DNA of 64,000 bases, taken from contig URYL01000007.1 of NCBI GenBank assembly GCA_900552075.1, positions 76,976-140,975 on the forward strand, in the 5' to 3' direction. This stretch comes from an uncultured Bacteroides sp. (GTDB lineage Bacteria > Bacteroidota > Bacteroidia > Bacteroidales > Bacteroidaceae). The notes beneath the pieces are model-generated. The model had not been told where the DNA came from. It did no database searches and saw only the letters and a list, made by a program, of their open reading frames with translations. The translations under genes were made by a program, and so were the position numbers. Positions 26,466 to 34,840 of this stretch are shown piece by piece. Numbering within the stretch: the first letter of the stretch is position 1; each line of letters starts with the position of its first letter.

Positions 26466-28316
26466 TTGAAAGAATACAAGCTGACCGACTGGCTGCCTAC
26501 CACCAAGAAAGAAGCCGAACTGAGGGGATGGAATGAACTGGATGTCATTATTTTCAGCGGGGATGCCTACGTGGACCATCCTTCTTTTGGAGCTGCCGTC
26601 ATCGGACGAATGCTCGAAGCCAAAGGCCTGAAAGTGGCCATCATCCCTCAACCCAATTGGCGCGACGACTTGCGCGACTTCAAGAAATTGGGACGCCCTC
26701 GTCTGTTCTTCGGTGTTTCTGCCGGATGCATGGACAGCATGGTCAACAAATACACAGCCAATAAACGACTGAGAAGTGAAGATGCGTATACTCCGGACGG
26801 ACGCCACGACATGCGTCCGGAGTATCCCAGTATTGTCTATACACAGATTCTGAAGAAGCTGTATCCCGACGTACCGGTGGTTTTGGGAGGTATTGAAGCT
26901 TCCCTACGACGACTGACACATTACGACTACTGGGAAGAAAAGCTGCGTCCTTCCATCCTGGTGGAATCGGGAGCGGACTTGCTGATTTACGGCATGGGCG
27001 AAAAGCCTATTACGGAACTGAGTGAACGACTGCTGAAAGTGGAAGGAGAAACGCATGCCGGCGACCTGCCGCACGACATTCCGCAAACGGCCTACCTGAT
27101 TTCGCAGAAAGAAGTAACCAACTTGCCGGAGAATCCCAACGGACAAGGAGACCTTACCTTGTATTCCCATGAGGAATGTCTGAAAGACAAGAAAAAACAG
27201 GCACAGAATTTCCGACACATCGAGGAGGAATCCAACCGTTATGCCGCAGCCCGCATACTGCAACAGGTAGGCAAGCAAACGGTAGTTACCAATCCTCCCT
27301 ATCCCCCGATGACACAAGGAGAGCTGGACATGTCGTTCGACCTACCTTATACCCGTCTGCCGCATCCCAAATACAAAAACAAACGGATTCCGGCATACGA
27401 GATGATTAAATTCTCTGTCAACATCCACCGGGGATGCTTTGGCGGATGCGCTTTCTGTACCATTTCGGCCCATCAGGGAAAGTTCATTGTCAGCCGAAGC
27501 GAGGAAAGCATTCTCAAGGAAGTGAAGGCCATCACCGAAATGCCCGACTTCAAAGGCTATCTGAGCGACTTGGGAGGTCCTTCGGCCAACATGTACCAGA
27601 TGGGAGGAAAAGATACGTCCCTCTGTCAGCGTTGTAAACGCCCGTCGTGTATCCACCCCAAAATCTGCCCGAACTTGAATACCGACCATTATCCGCTGCT
27701 GGAAATTTATCATGCGGTAGACAGCTTGCCGGGCATCAAAAAAAGCTTTATCGGAAGCGGGGTACGCTACGACCTGCTGCTTCACCAAAGCAAGGACGCG
27801 AAAACCAACCAGAGTACCAAAGAATATACACGCGAACTGATTACACGCCACGTAAGCGGACGACTGAAGGTGGCACCGGAACATACCAGTGACAAGGTGC
27901 TCTACCTGATGCGCAAACCGCCCTTTGAGCAGTTCTATGAGTTCAAGCGTATCTTCGACAAAATCAATAAGGAAGCCGGACTGCGGCAGCAGATTATTCC
28001 TTATTTCATCAGCAGCCATCCCGGATGTACGGAAGAGGATATGGCCGAACTGGCCGTCATCACCAAGAAGCTGGATTTCCATCTGGAGCAAGTGCAGGAC
28101 TTCACGCCGACACCGATGACTGTATCCACAGAGGCATGGTATACCGGCCTGCATCCCTACACCTTGGAACCCGTCTACTCGGCCAAAACGCCGCGTGAAA
28201 AGCTGGCCCAGCGTATGTTCTTCTTCTGGTACAAGCCCGAAGAACGCAAGGCCATCATCAACGAACTGCGGAAAATCGGCCGGAACGACTTGATTAATAA
28301 ACTATACGGAAAATAA
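26466..28316 (+). CDS. YgiQ-family radical SAM protein
   Basis: 616 residues beginning with a TTG codon 6 bp after the preceding stop; no ATG lies near the conserved N-terminus (DWLPTTKKEAELRGW), so TTG is the best start. The family pattern DAYVDHPSFG, GGIEASLRR and YTQILKKLYPDVPVVLGG is present, and the radical SAM cluster motif is CFGGCAFC (about 325). A second cysteine group CQRCKRPSCIHPKIC may hold another metal. A vitamin B12-binding-like N-terminal fold is typical. The reaction of YgiQ proteins is not established. Confidence 0.9.
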   Translation: MKEYKLTDWLPTTKKEAELRGWNELDVIIFSGDAYVDHPSFGAAVIGRMLEAKGLKVAIIPQPNWRDDLRDFKKLGRPRLFFGVSAGCMDSMVNKYTANKRLRSEDAYTPDGRHDMRPEYPSIVYTQILKKLYPDVPVVLGGIEASLRRLTHYDYWEEKLRPSILVESGADLLIYGMGEKPITELSERLLKVEGETHAGDLPHDIPQTAYLISQKEVTNLPENPNGQGDLTLYSHEECLKDKKKQAQNFRHIEEESNRYAAARILQQVGKQTVVTNPPYPPMTQGELDMSFDLPYTRLPHPKYKNKRIPAYEMIKFSVNIHRGCFGGCAFCTISAHQGKFIVSRSEESILKEVKAITEMPDFKGYLSDLGGPSANMYQMGGKDTSLCQRCKRPSCIHPKICPNLNTDHYPLLEIYHAVDSLPGIKKSFIGSGVRYDLLLHQSKDAKTNQSTKEYTRELITRHVSGRLKVAPEHTSDKVLYLMRKPPFEQFYEFKRIFDKINKEAGLRQQIIPYFISSHPGCTEEDMAELAVITKKLDFHLEQVQDFTPTPMTVSTEAWYTGLHPYTLEPVYSAKTPREKLAQRMFFFWYKPEERKAIINELRKIGRNDLINKLYGK

Positions 28317-28341
28317 GGAGTCTACGTGGGATTTGTCCGTG

Positions 28342-29259
28342 TCAGGCATGACGCGGACGAATCTTACGGACCACCGTTGACAATGTTTTCTGAATGGTCT
28401 TGGTCAGCACAATCAACGTGACGGCCACCAGAATCAGAAAAATTCCCCAAGCCTCCTGTGCCGTAAACTTTTCACCGAAAATCAAAGCACCGATACAGAC
28501 AGCCGTCACCGGCTCCATGGCTCCCAGAACAGAGGTAAGCGTACCCCCGATATGCTGTACGGCCAACACCAGCGTGATATTGGAGATGACGGTCGGCACT
28601 ACAGCCAACAGCACCAGATTCCCTACCGACACAGCATCCGGCACCGGCTGTATTCCTTGATTGGTCAGCGCCTTCACGGCAAACATCACCGTGCTGACAA
28701 TAAACACATAAAAAGCCAGTTTCCGCCCGTTCATATCGCGCAGGCGGGATTTGTTGACAGCCACAATGTAACTGGCGTAGCATACTGCCGAAAGCAGGAC
28801 GATAATCACCCCCGACGCCTCAAACGACAATTCATCTCCTTTTAATGAAAGTTCGGACACTCCGTACACCGCCAGCAGAATGGCAACCCATGTCACCCAC
28901 GACGCCTTCTCACGAAACAGCCCCCACATCAGCAAGGTGACGAACACTGGATAGGTGAAATGCAGGGTAGTGGCCACTCCCGCCCCCATAAAACCATATC
29001 CCCAGAACAAGAACATGGCTGAACCTGTATAAAACAATCCCAACAAAAGAAATAGCGGAATATCCCGCAGCTCTATGTGAAACGATTCCTTCTTCACCTT
29101 CATCATCACCCCCAAAGCAAAGGTGGCAAAAAGGAACCGATAGAAAAGAATGGAATCAAACATCATCCCTTTCTGCATCAGCGGAAGGGTAAACAAGGGA
29201 ATCAAACCGAATGTCACCGAAGTGGCAAGTCCATAGAAAAATCCTTTCAAACTGTTCAT
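28342..29259 (-). CDS. EamA/DMT-family transporter
   Basis: 305 residues from the ATG at 29259 (a longer frame to 29298 crosses the -7 box). Ten hydrophobic helices form two EamA repeats (about 5-140 and 150-290), with PVFVTLLMWGLFREK and GAMEPVTAVCIGALIFGEKFT being the paired signature segments. Such exporters move amino acids, nucleosides or other small metabolites. Substrate not predictable. Single gene, convergent with the YgiQ gene with 25 bp between the stops. Confidence 0.88.
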   Translation of the reverse strand: MNSLKGFFYGLATSVTFGLIPLFTLPLMQKGMMFDSILFYRFLFATFALGVMMKVKKESFHIELRDIPLFLLLGLFYTGSAMFLFWGYGFMGAGVATTLHFTYPVFVTLLMWGLFREKASWVTWVAILLAVYGVSELSLKGDELSFEASGVIIVLLSAVCYASYIVAVNKSRLRDMNGRKLAFYVFIVSTVMFAVKALTNQGIQPVPDAVSVGNLVLLAVVPTVISNITLVLAVQHIGGTLTSVLGAMEPVTAVCIGALIFGEKFTAQEAWGIFLILVAVTLIVLTKTIQKTLSTVVRKIRPRHA

Positions 29260-29285
29260 ACTGCGAAATGTAAGAATAAGTGCCG

Positions 29286-29293
29286 CAAAGGTA
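29286..29293 (-). promoter_or_regulatory. -7 element of the EamA gene
   Basis: TACCTTTG on the minus strand, 26 bp upstream of the start at 29259. Confidence 0.45.
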
Positions 29294-29320
29294 CACAATT
29301 CAGACCGATATACCTAACAC

Positions 29321-29368
29321 AAAAGAGGCCACAGAAACCTTCATCAGGTTTCTGCAGCCTCTTTCATC
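29321..29368 (-). terminator. Terminator of the acn-icd-gltA operon
   Basis: 19-bp inverted repeat with one mismatch (29322-29340 with 29346-29364), just after gltA; A/T flanks on both sides. Confidence 0.8.
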
Positions 29369-29385
29369 TATTTCTATCGCAAAAA

Positions 29386-30726
29386 TCAGCGGTCTTTTAT
29401 CGGCTTGTAGTCCACTTCCTCCAGCACGTTCTTGTAGGCCGGACGGATGATGCGGCGGCCTTCGAAATTCAGCTCTTCAATGCGGTGTGCCGTCCATCCT
29501 ACGATACGAGCCATGGCAAACAGCGGCGTATAGATTTCATGCGGCAATCCCATCAATTCGTAGATAAATCCCGAATAGAAGTCCACGTTGGAACATACCT
29601 GCTTCTTGGTACCTTTCACCTTCTTGAAACATTCTATGGCACGCTGTTCCAACAGTTCCAGGAAAGCAAATTCCTTTTCGCATCCCTTTTCTGCCACCAG
29701 CTCGCCGGCCAGTTCCTTCAGCAAAACCGCACGCGGGTCGGAAATGGTATACACCGCATGACCGATACCGTAAATCAGTCCACTGCCGTCGTATGCCTCC
29801 TTGTTCAACATGCGGGTCAGGTACGTATCAATCTCATCCACATTCGTCCAATCGGAAATCACCTCTTTCAGATGATGGAACATCTTGACCACCTGAATGT
29901 TGGCACCACCATGTAACGGACCTTTCAAAGAACCGATACCGGCTGCAATGCTGGAATAGGTATCCGTACGGGTAGAGCTGGTGACACGTACTGTAAACGT
30001 AGAGTTGTTACCACCTCCGTGTTCAGCCTGCAATACCAACAGCAAGTCGAGCATACGGGCTTCCAGCGGTGTAAAGTCCTTTTTAATCATATAAAGGAAA
30101 TTCTCCGCCAGCGACAGGTTTTCGTGCGGGTGACGGATATGCAAGGAACGTCCGTGGATGCTATGACGATAAATGTTGTAAGCATACGCAATGATGGTCG
30201 GAAACTTCGAAATCAGCTCGATGGACTGACGCATCAGGTTGTCACGTGAAATGTCATCCGGATTCGGGTCGAACGTATACATCTCCAGCACACTACGCGC
30301 CAGGATGTTCATGATGTTCTGACCTTCCAGATCGATGATGTTCATCGTGGTCTTCTTGTCGAGCGGCATGTTGTCGTTAATCAGTTCCTTGAACGACGCC
30401 AGCTGTTCGCTGTCCGGGAGTTCCCCCGAAAGCAACAGATAAGCCACTTCCTCAAAACCGAAACGCTTTTCGCGCAACAACGCATGCGCGATGTCGTCCA
30501 AATCGTATCCACGATAAAACAACTTGCCCGGAATCGGTTTCAGTCCCTGGTCGGTACGTTCATAACCCACCACATTACCAATCTTCGTCAGTCCCACCAG
30601 TACTCCCGTACCGTCTTCATTACGAAGGCCTCGCTTCACGTTGTACTTTGTAAACAGTTCATTGTCTATACGGCATGCCTGCTTGGCACATTCGGAAAGC
30701 TTGTAAACGATATATTCCTTCTTCAT
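29386..30726 (-). CDS. gltA: Citrate synthase
   Basis: 446 residues. Catalytic His and Asp lie in the conserved segments LLVLQAEHGGGNNSTF, GPLHGGANI and YGIGHAVYTISDPRA. It condenses oxaloacetate with acetyl-CoA. Third gene of the acn-icd-gltA operon. In Bacteroidaceae this oxidative branch runs from citrate to 2-oxoglutarate, mainly for glutamate synthesis, since the cycle is otherwise run reductively via fumarate. The N-terminus is slightly longer than many bacterial forms. Confidence 0.95.
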   Translation of the reverse strand: MKKEYIVYKLSECAKQACRIDNELFTKYNVKRGLRNEDGTGVLVGLTKIGNVVGYERTDQGLKPIPGKLFYRGYDLDDIAHALLREKRFGFEEVAYLLLSGELPDSEQLASFKELINDNMPLDKKTTMNIIDLEGQNIMNILARSVLEMYTFDPNPDDISRDNLMRQSIELISKFPTIIAYAYNIYRHSIHGRSLHIRHPHENLSLAENFLYMIKKDFTPLEARMLDLLLVLQAEHGGGNNSTFTVRVTSSTRTDTYSSIAAGIGSLKGPLHGGANIQVVKMFHHLKEVISDWTNVDEIDTYLTRMLNKEAYDGSGLIYGIGHAVYTISDPRAVLLKELAGELVAEKGCEKEFAFLELLEQRAIECFKKVKGTKKQVCSNVDFYSGFIYELMGLPHEIYTPLFAMARIVGWTAHRIEELNFEGRRIIRPAYKNVLEEVDYKPIKDR

Positions 30727-30772
30727 AAACTTCTTCTTTTATCCGTTAATCACTCCAACAAAAAAATCGTCC

Positions 30773-32038
30773 TTACAGCAGTTCAACGATTCTCTGTCCA
30801 AAATCTTTAGTTCCCAGTGCGTTTCCTTTTGGCATGAAACGAGCCAGGTCTGCAGTAGCCTCTCCATTGGAGAATGCTTTTTCCAGTGCATTCACAATCA
30901 GCTGGGCAGCTTCTTTCCAACCCATGTATTCCAGCATCATCACCGATGACAACAACAGAGAACAAGGATTGACCACATCCTGTCCGGCAATGTTCGGTGC
31001 CGTGCCGTGAGTAGCCTCAAAAATGGCATGTCCAGTCTTATAATTGATGTTGGCACCCGGTGCGATACCAATACCGCCCACCATGGCAGCCAGCTGGTCG
31101 GAAATATAGTCTCCGTTCAAGTTCAATGTGGCAATCACGGAATATTCTTCCGGCAGCAACAGGGTATTCTGCAGGAACGCATCGGCAATACAGTCCTTCA
31201 CCACCAGTTTACCTTCATTGAGGGCTTTGGCTACGGCCGCCTTGGCCGATTCCTCACCCAGGTCTTTCTTCAAACGCTCATATTCGTTCATGGTGAAAGT
31301 ACGATCCTTGAATTCTGTTTCAGCCACTTCATATCCCCAGCGCTTGAAGCCTCCTTCGGTAAACTTCATGATGTTTCCTTTATGTACCAGTGTCACTGAA
31401 GGCAGTCCGTTGTCCAGTGCAAATTGGATGGCCGCACGTACCAACCGCTGTGTACCTTCCTTCGATACCGGTTTCACGCCGAATGAAGAAGTCTCCGGGA
31501 AACGTACCTTGGTAACCCCCATCTCGTCGTGCAAGAACTTATAGAACTTCTGTGCTTCAGGAGTACCCTGTTCCCATTCGATACCGGCATAAATATCCTC
31601 TGTATTTTCACGGAAAATATACATATTCACCTTATGAGGCTCTTTCACTGGAGAAACCACCCCCTTGAACCAACGTACCGGACGCAGGCAGACATACAAG
31701 TCGAGAGTCTGGCGCAATGCCACATTCAACGAACGGATACCTCCACCTACCGGAGTGGTCAGCGGACCCTTGATACCTACCAGGTATTCCTTGAATGCAT
31801 CCAGAGTAGCTTGGGGCAGCCATTCACCCGTCTTTTCAAATGCCTTGCCACCTGCCAGCACTTCTTTCCATTCAATGCTGCGCTTGCCCACATAGGCCAA
31901 CTCTACTGCTGAATTGACAATTTTCTGACATACCGGAGTAATTTCAGCACCTACTCCATCTCCTTCGATAAAAGGAATCACCACATTGTCGGGAACCATC
32001 AGTTTCCCGTCTTCCATATACATCTTGCTGTTACTCAT
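30773..32038 (-). CDS. icd: Isocitrate dehydrogenase (NADP-type)
   Basis: 421 residues, E. coli Icd-like in size. Substrate-binding residues lie in GGIRSLNVALRQTLDLYVCLRPVRW, and metal/cofactor contacts in DYISDQLAAMVGG and EATHGTAPNIAGQDVVNP. The Ser of RSLN that AceK phosphorylates in enterics is present. Converts isocitrate to 2-oxoglutarate. It begins 7 bp after the end of aconitase and is followed by gltA after 46 bp. Confidence 0.95.
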   Translation of the reverse strand: MSNSKMYMEDGKLMVPDNVVIPFIEGDGVGAEITPVCQKIVNSAVELAYVGKRSIEWKEVLAGGKAFEKTGEWLPQATLDAFKEYLVGIKGPLTTPVGGGIRSLNVALRQTLDLYVCLRPVRWFKGVVSPVKEPHKVNMYIFRENTEDIYAGIEWEQGTPEAQKFYKFLHDEMGVTKVRFPETSSFGVKPVSKEGTQRLVRAAIQFALDNGLPSVTLVHKGNIMKFTEGGFKRWGYEVAETEFKDRTFTMNEYERLKKDLGEESAKAAVAKALNEGKLVVKDCIADAFLQNTLLLPEEYSVIATLNLNGDYISDQLAAMVGGIGIAPGANINYKTGHAIFEATHGTAPNIAGQDVVNPCSLLLSSVMMLEYMGWKEAAQLIVNALEKAFSNGEATADLARFMPKGNALGTKDFGQRIVELL

Positions 32039-32045
32039 ATCTTCC

Positions 32046-34301
32046 TTATTTTTTAAAGGTGTTCAACGCAGAACCTGCCTTGAACCAGTTAATTTGCATT
32101 TCGTTATAAGTGTGAAGCACTTCGAAAGTTTCCGTCGTACCTTCATCGTGCGTCAGCACAGCATAAAGCGGATGTCCCGGGGCAAAATGCTGCAATCCCA
32201 GGATAGAAATCCGGTCGTGTTCACGCACCTTGTCGTAATCGTCCTTGTTGGCAAAAGTCAGCGCCAGCATACCCTGTTTCTTCAGGTTGGTTTCATGGAT
32301 ACGAGCAAAGCTCTTGGCCAAAATCACCCGCACGTTCAGGAAACGCGGTTCCATGGCCGCATGTTCCCGGCTGGAACCTTCTCCGTAGTTTTCTTCTGCT
32401 ACGACGATAGAACCCATGCCTTTTGCCTTGTATTGTTTAGCTACTGCCGAAACCGCTTCGTATTCACCGGTCAGCTGATTCCATACACAATTGGTCTTGC
32501 CATTGAAGGCATTGACTGCGCCCATCAGCATGTTATCGGAAATATTTTCCAAGTGGCCACGGAAACGCAACCACGGTCCGGCCATCGAAATATGGTCAGT
32601 CGTACATTTCCCCTGTGTCTTGATCAGCAGCGGCAGTTCCAGAAAGTCTTCACCGTTCCATGGAGCAAACGGTTCCAGCTTCTGCAAGCGCTGTGAATCC
32701 GGCTGAATAGTGACTTCCACCTTGCCTCCGTCGGCCGAAGGAGCCACATACCCGTTGTCATCCACCGTAAAGCCTTTCAAAGGCAAGGTCTCTCCTGTAG
32801 GCGGATCCAATTTCACGGCTTCACCCTTTTCATTCGTCAAGGTATCCGTCAGCGGATTGAAGCACAAATCTCCGGCAATGGCAAAGGCTACCGCCATTTC
32901 CGGTGAAGCGATGAAGGCATGTGTATTCGGGTTGCCATCGGCACGTTTGGCAAAGTTACGGTTGAACGAAGTTACGATGGAATTAGCCCGCAACGGATCG
33001 TCGGTCACACGCTTCCACTGACCGATACATGGACCGCAGGCATTGGTCATCACCACGCCACCGATACTTTTCAGGTCTTCAATCATGCCGTCGCGCTGGG
33101 CCGTGCAATACACCTGCTCGGACCCCGGGTTGATAATCAGCGAAGCCTGCATCTTCAGTCCCTTCGCCTTTACCTGACGGGCTACTGAAGCTGCCCGACT
33201 CAAATCCTGATAAGAAGAGTTGGTGCAGGAGCCAATCAGTCCCACTTCCATCTTCTGCGGGAAACCTTCCTTCTTCACACGGGCCGCAAATTCCGAAATC
33301 GGACAAGCCGCATCGGGAGTGAACGGACCGTTTACATACGGTTCCAAAGCTGAAAGATCGATTTCAATCAACCGGTCATAGTATTTCTCCGGAGCCTGTG
33401 CCACTTCCGCATCCGCCTGCAAGTCGGCGGCATTGGCCTCAGCCAGTGAAGCAATCTCCTCACGGCCAGTCGCACACAGGTAGCGTTTCATTTCCTCATC
33501 GTACGGGAAGACCGAAGTCGTGGCTCCCACTTCCGCTCCCATGTTGCAGATGGTAGCCTTTCCGGTAGCCGACAACGAATGCGTTCCTTCTCCAAAATAT
33601 TCGATGATGGCATTGGTTCCCCCTTTCACGGTCAGAATACCTGCCAACTTCAAAATCACATCCTTCGGCGAAGCCCAACCGTTCAGTTTACCGGTCAGCT
33701 TCACACCAATCAGTTTCGGCATCTTCAGTTCCCATTCCATGCCGGTCATCACGTCCACTGCGTCGGCACCACCTACGCCGATAGCAATCATACCCAAGCC
33801 ACCCGCATTCGGCGTATGAGAATCGGTACCCACCATCATTCCGCCCGGGAATGCATAGTTCTCAAGCACCACCTGATGGATGATTCCTGCTCCCGGCTTC
33901 CAGAATCCGATGCCGTATTTCGATGCCACACTCTTCAAGAAGTCATATACCTCTTTATTTGTAGTACAAGCGGAAGGCAAATCCTCTTCCACTCCTTTAT
34001 ATGCTTGAATCAAATGGTCGCAATGTACAGTGGCAGGCACTGCCGATACAGATTTCCCGGCATTCATAAACTGCAGCAACGCCATCTGTGCCGTGGCATC
34101 CTGCATGGCTACCCGGTCGGGACGGAAATTGACATACTCTTCTCCCCGACGGAACGGAACCATCGTGTGCTCGTCGTACAAATGGGCATACAATATTTTT
34201 TCGGCCAAGGTCATGGCACGTCCCAGTTTCTTCCGGGCTTTTCCTACTTTTTCCGCATACGACGCATAGAACGTCTTCTGCATTTCCATGTCATAAATCA
34301 T
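32046..34301 (-). CDS. acnA: Aconitate hydratase, mitochondrial-type
   Basis: 751 residues. Fe-S ligands are Cys in GSCTNSSYQD and in NACGPCIGQW; the GTDSHTPNAGG and SRAGP-type swivel segments (GEGSSREHAAMEPR) are present. The size and order resemble the mitochondrial aconitase class and not the longer E. coli AcnA. First gene of the operon. The start MIYDMEMQ at 34301 matches the family N-terminus. Confidence 0.94.
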   Translation of the reverse strand: MIYDMEMQKTFYASYAEKVGKARKKLGRAMTLAEKILYAHLYDEHTMVPFRRGEEYVNFRPDRVAMQDATAQMALLQFMNAGKSVSAVPATVHCDHLIQAYKGVEEDLPSACTTNKEVYDFLKSVASKYGIGFWKPGAGIIHQVVLENYAFPGGMMVGTDSHTPNAGGLGMIAIGVGGADAVDVMTGMEWELKMPKLIGVKLTGKLNGWASPKDVILKLAGILTVKGGTNAIIEYFGEGTHSLSATGKATICNMGAEVGATTSVFPYDEEMKRYLCATGREEIASLAEANAADLQADAEVAQAPEKYYDRLIEIDLSALEPYVNGPFTPDAACPISEFAARVKKEGFPQKMEVGLIGSCTNSSYQDLSRAASVARQVKAKGLKMQASLIINPGSEQVYCTAQRDGMIEDLKSIGGVVMTNACGPCIGQWKRVTDDPLRANSIVTSFNRNFAKRADGNPNTHAFIASPEMAVAFAIAGDLCFNPLTDTLTNEKGEAVKLDPPTGETLPLKGFTVDDNGYVAPSADGGKVEVTIQPDSQRLQKLEPFAPWNGEDFLELPLLIKTQGKCTTDHISMAGPWLRFRGHLENISDNMLMGAVNAFNGKTNCVWNQLTGEYEAVSAVAKQYKAKGMGSIVVAEENYGEGSSREHAAMEPRFLNVRVILAKSFARIHETNLKKQGMLALTFANKDDYDKVREHDRISILGLQHFAPGHPLYAVLTHDEGTTETFEVLHTYNEMQINWFKAGSALNTFKK

Positions 34302-34330
34302 CTGAGCAATCCTTTTTATAACTTAGTGCG

Positions 34331-34338
34331 CAAATATA
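34331..34338 (-). promoter_or_regulatory. -7 element of acn-icd-gltA
   Basis: TATATTTG on the minus strand, 29 bp upstream of the aconitase start. Confidence 0.5.
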
Positions 34339-34590
34339 TCGAAAATAAACCACAAAATTGTCTTTAAAAGTGATAAAAAAACAACAAACTGCTATTTATT
34401 GTTACATCTTCTTGACAATCTACATCTTCAAAGAAGAAATTCCAGCCGTTTTTTGGCAGACACATCTGCAAACTGAAAAATACTTACATATTTTTACTAT
34501 TCTCTCTCACAGAACTGGAATTTCCAGCAATATACGATGAGAATCTGACAAATGCAAGCATCTTAATCAAAATATCAACTTATCCGATTT

Positions 34591-34678
34591 ATGTTTCCCG
34601 TGCGGGAAACATACGTTTTCCTAAGCAGAAACGTACAGTTCCGCCAAGGGAAACGTAGGGCTCCGCCAGCAGAAACGT
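34591..34678. repeat. Array B: four 22-bp dyad units
   Basis: Four units of exactly 22 bp (34591, 34613, 34635, 34657). Unit 1 is a near-perfect palindrome around GTTTCCCG-TG-CGGGAAAC; unit 2 keeps arms ACGTTT / AAACGT; units 3 and 4 keep only the right arm GAAACGT. Same period as arrays A and C but different sequence. Lies between two divergent promoters. Confidence 0.82.
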
Positions 34679-34808
34679 AAAAAAGAACGAGACTTTTTAC
34701 GCATTATTTCATTATAGTTTCAAATCACCCTATCCATCAGCCACATTATCCGCCTTTTCAGCCACTGGAATCCATTGAATTTTATGTGGTTATTCCAAAG
34801 ATTTTTTG

Positions 34809-34816
34809 TAAGTTTG
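34809..34816 (+). promoter_or_regulatory. -7 element of hppA
   Basis: TAAGTTTG, 24 bp before the ATG at 34841; supports that start over the in-frame codons at 34775 and 34784. Confidence 0.45.
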
Positions 34817-34840
34817 AGGAAACTCTTATATCAAGATATT

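Larger units (their letters stand above)
34302..34840. other. Divergent intergenic region between acn and hppA
   Basis: 539 bp without a supported gene. It holds the acn -7 box (34331-34338), a 22-bp-period dyad array (34591-34678) and the hppA -7 box (34809-34816). A 60-codon frame at 34358-34540 has no family resemblance and AT-rich composition, and is judged non-coding. The stretch 34380-34580 shows nothing else recognisable. Confidence 0.75.

Noticed and set aside
28335..28358. Hairpin GTCCGTGTC/GACGCGGAC at the end of the EamA gene
   Set aside because: One mismatch, it overlaps coding sequence and stop codon, and no T-run follows; not strong enough to call a terminator.
34358..34540. 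60-codon open frame upstream of hppA
   Set aside because: No start context, AT-rich composition, no family resemblance; most likely chance in a promoter region.
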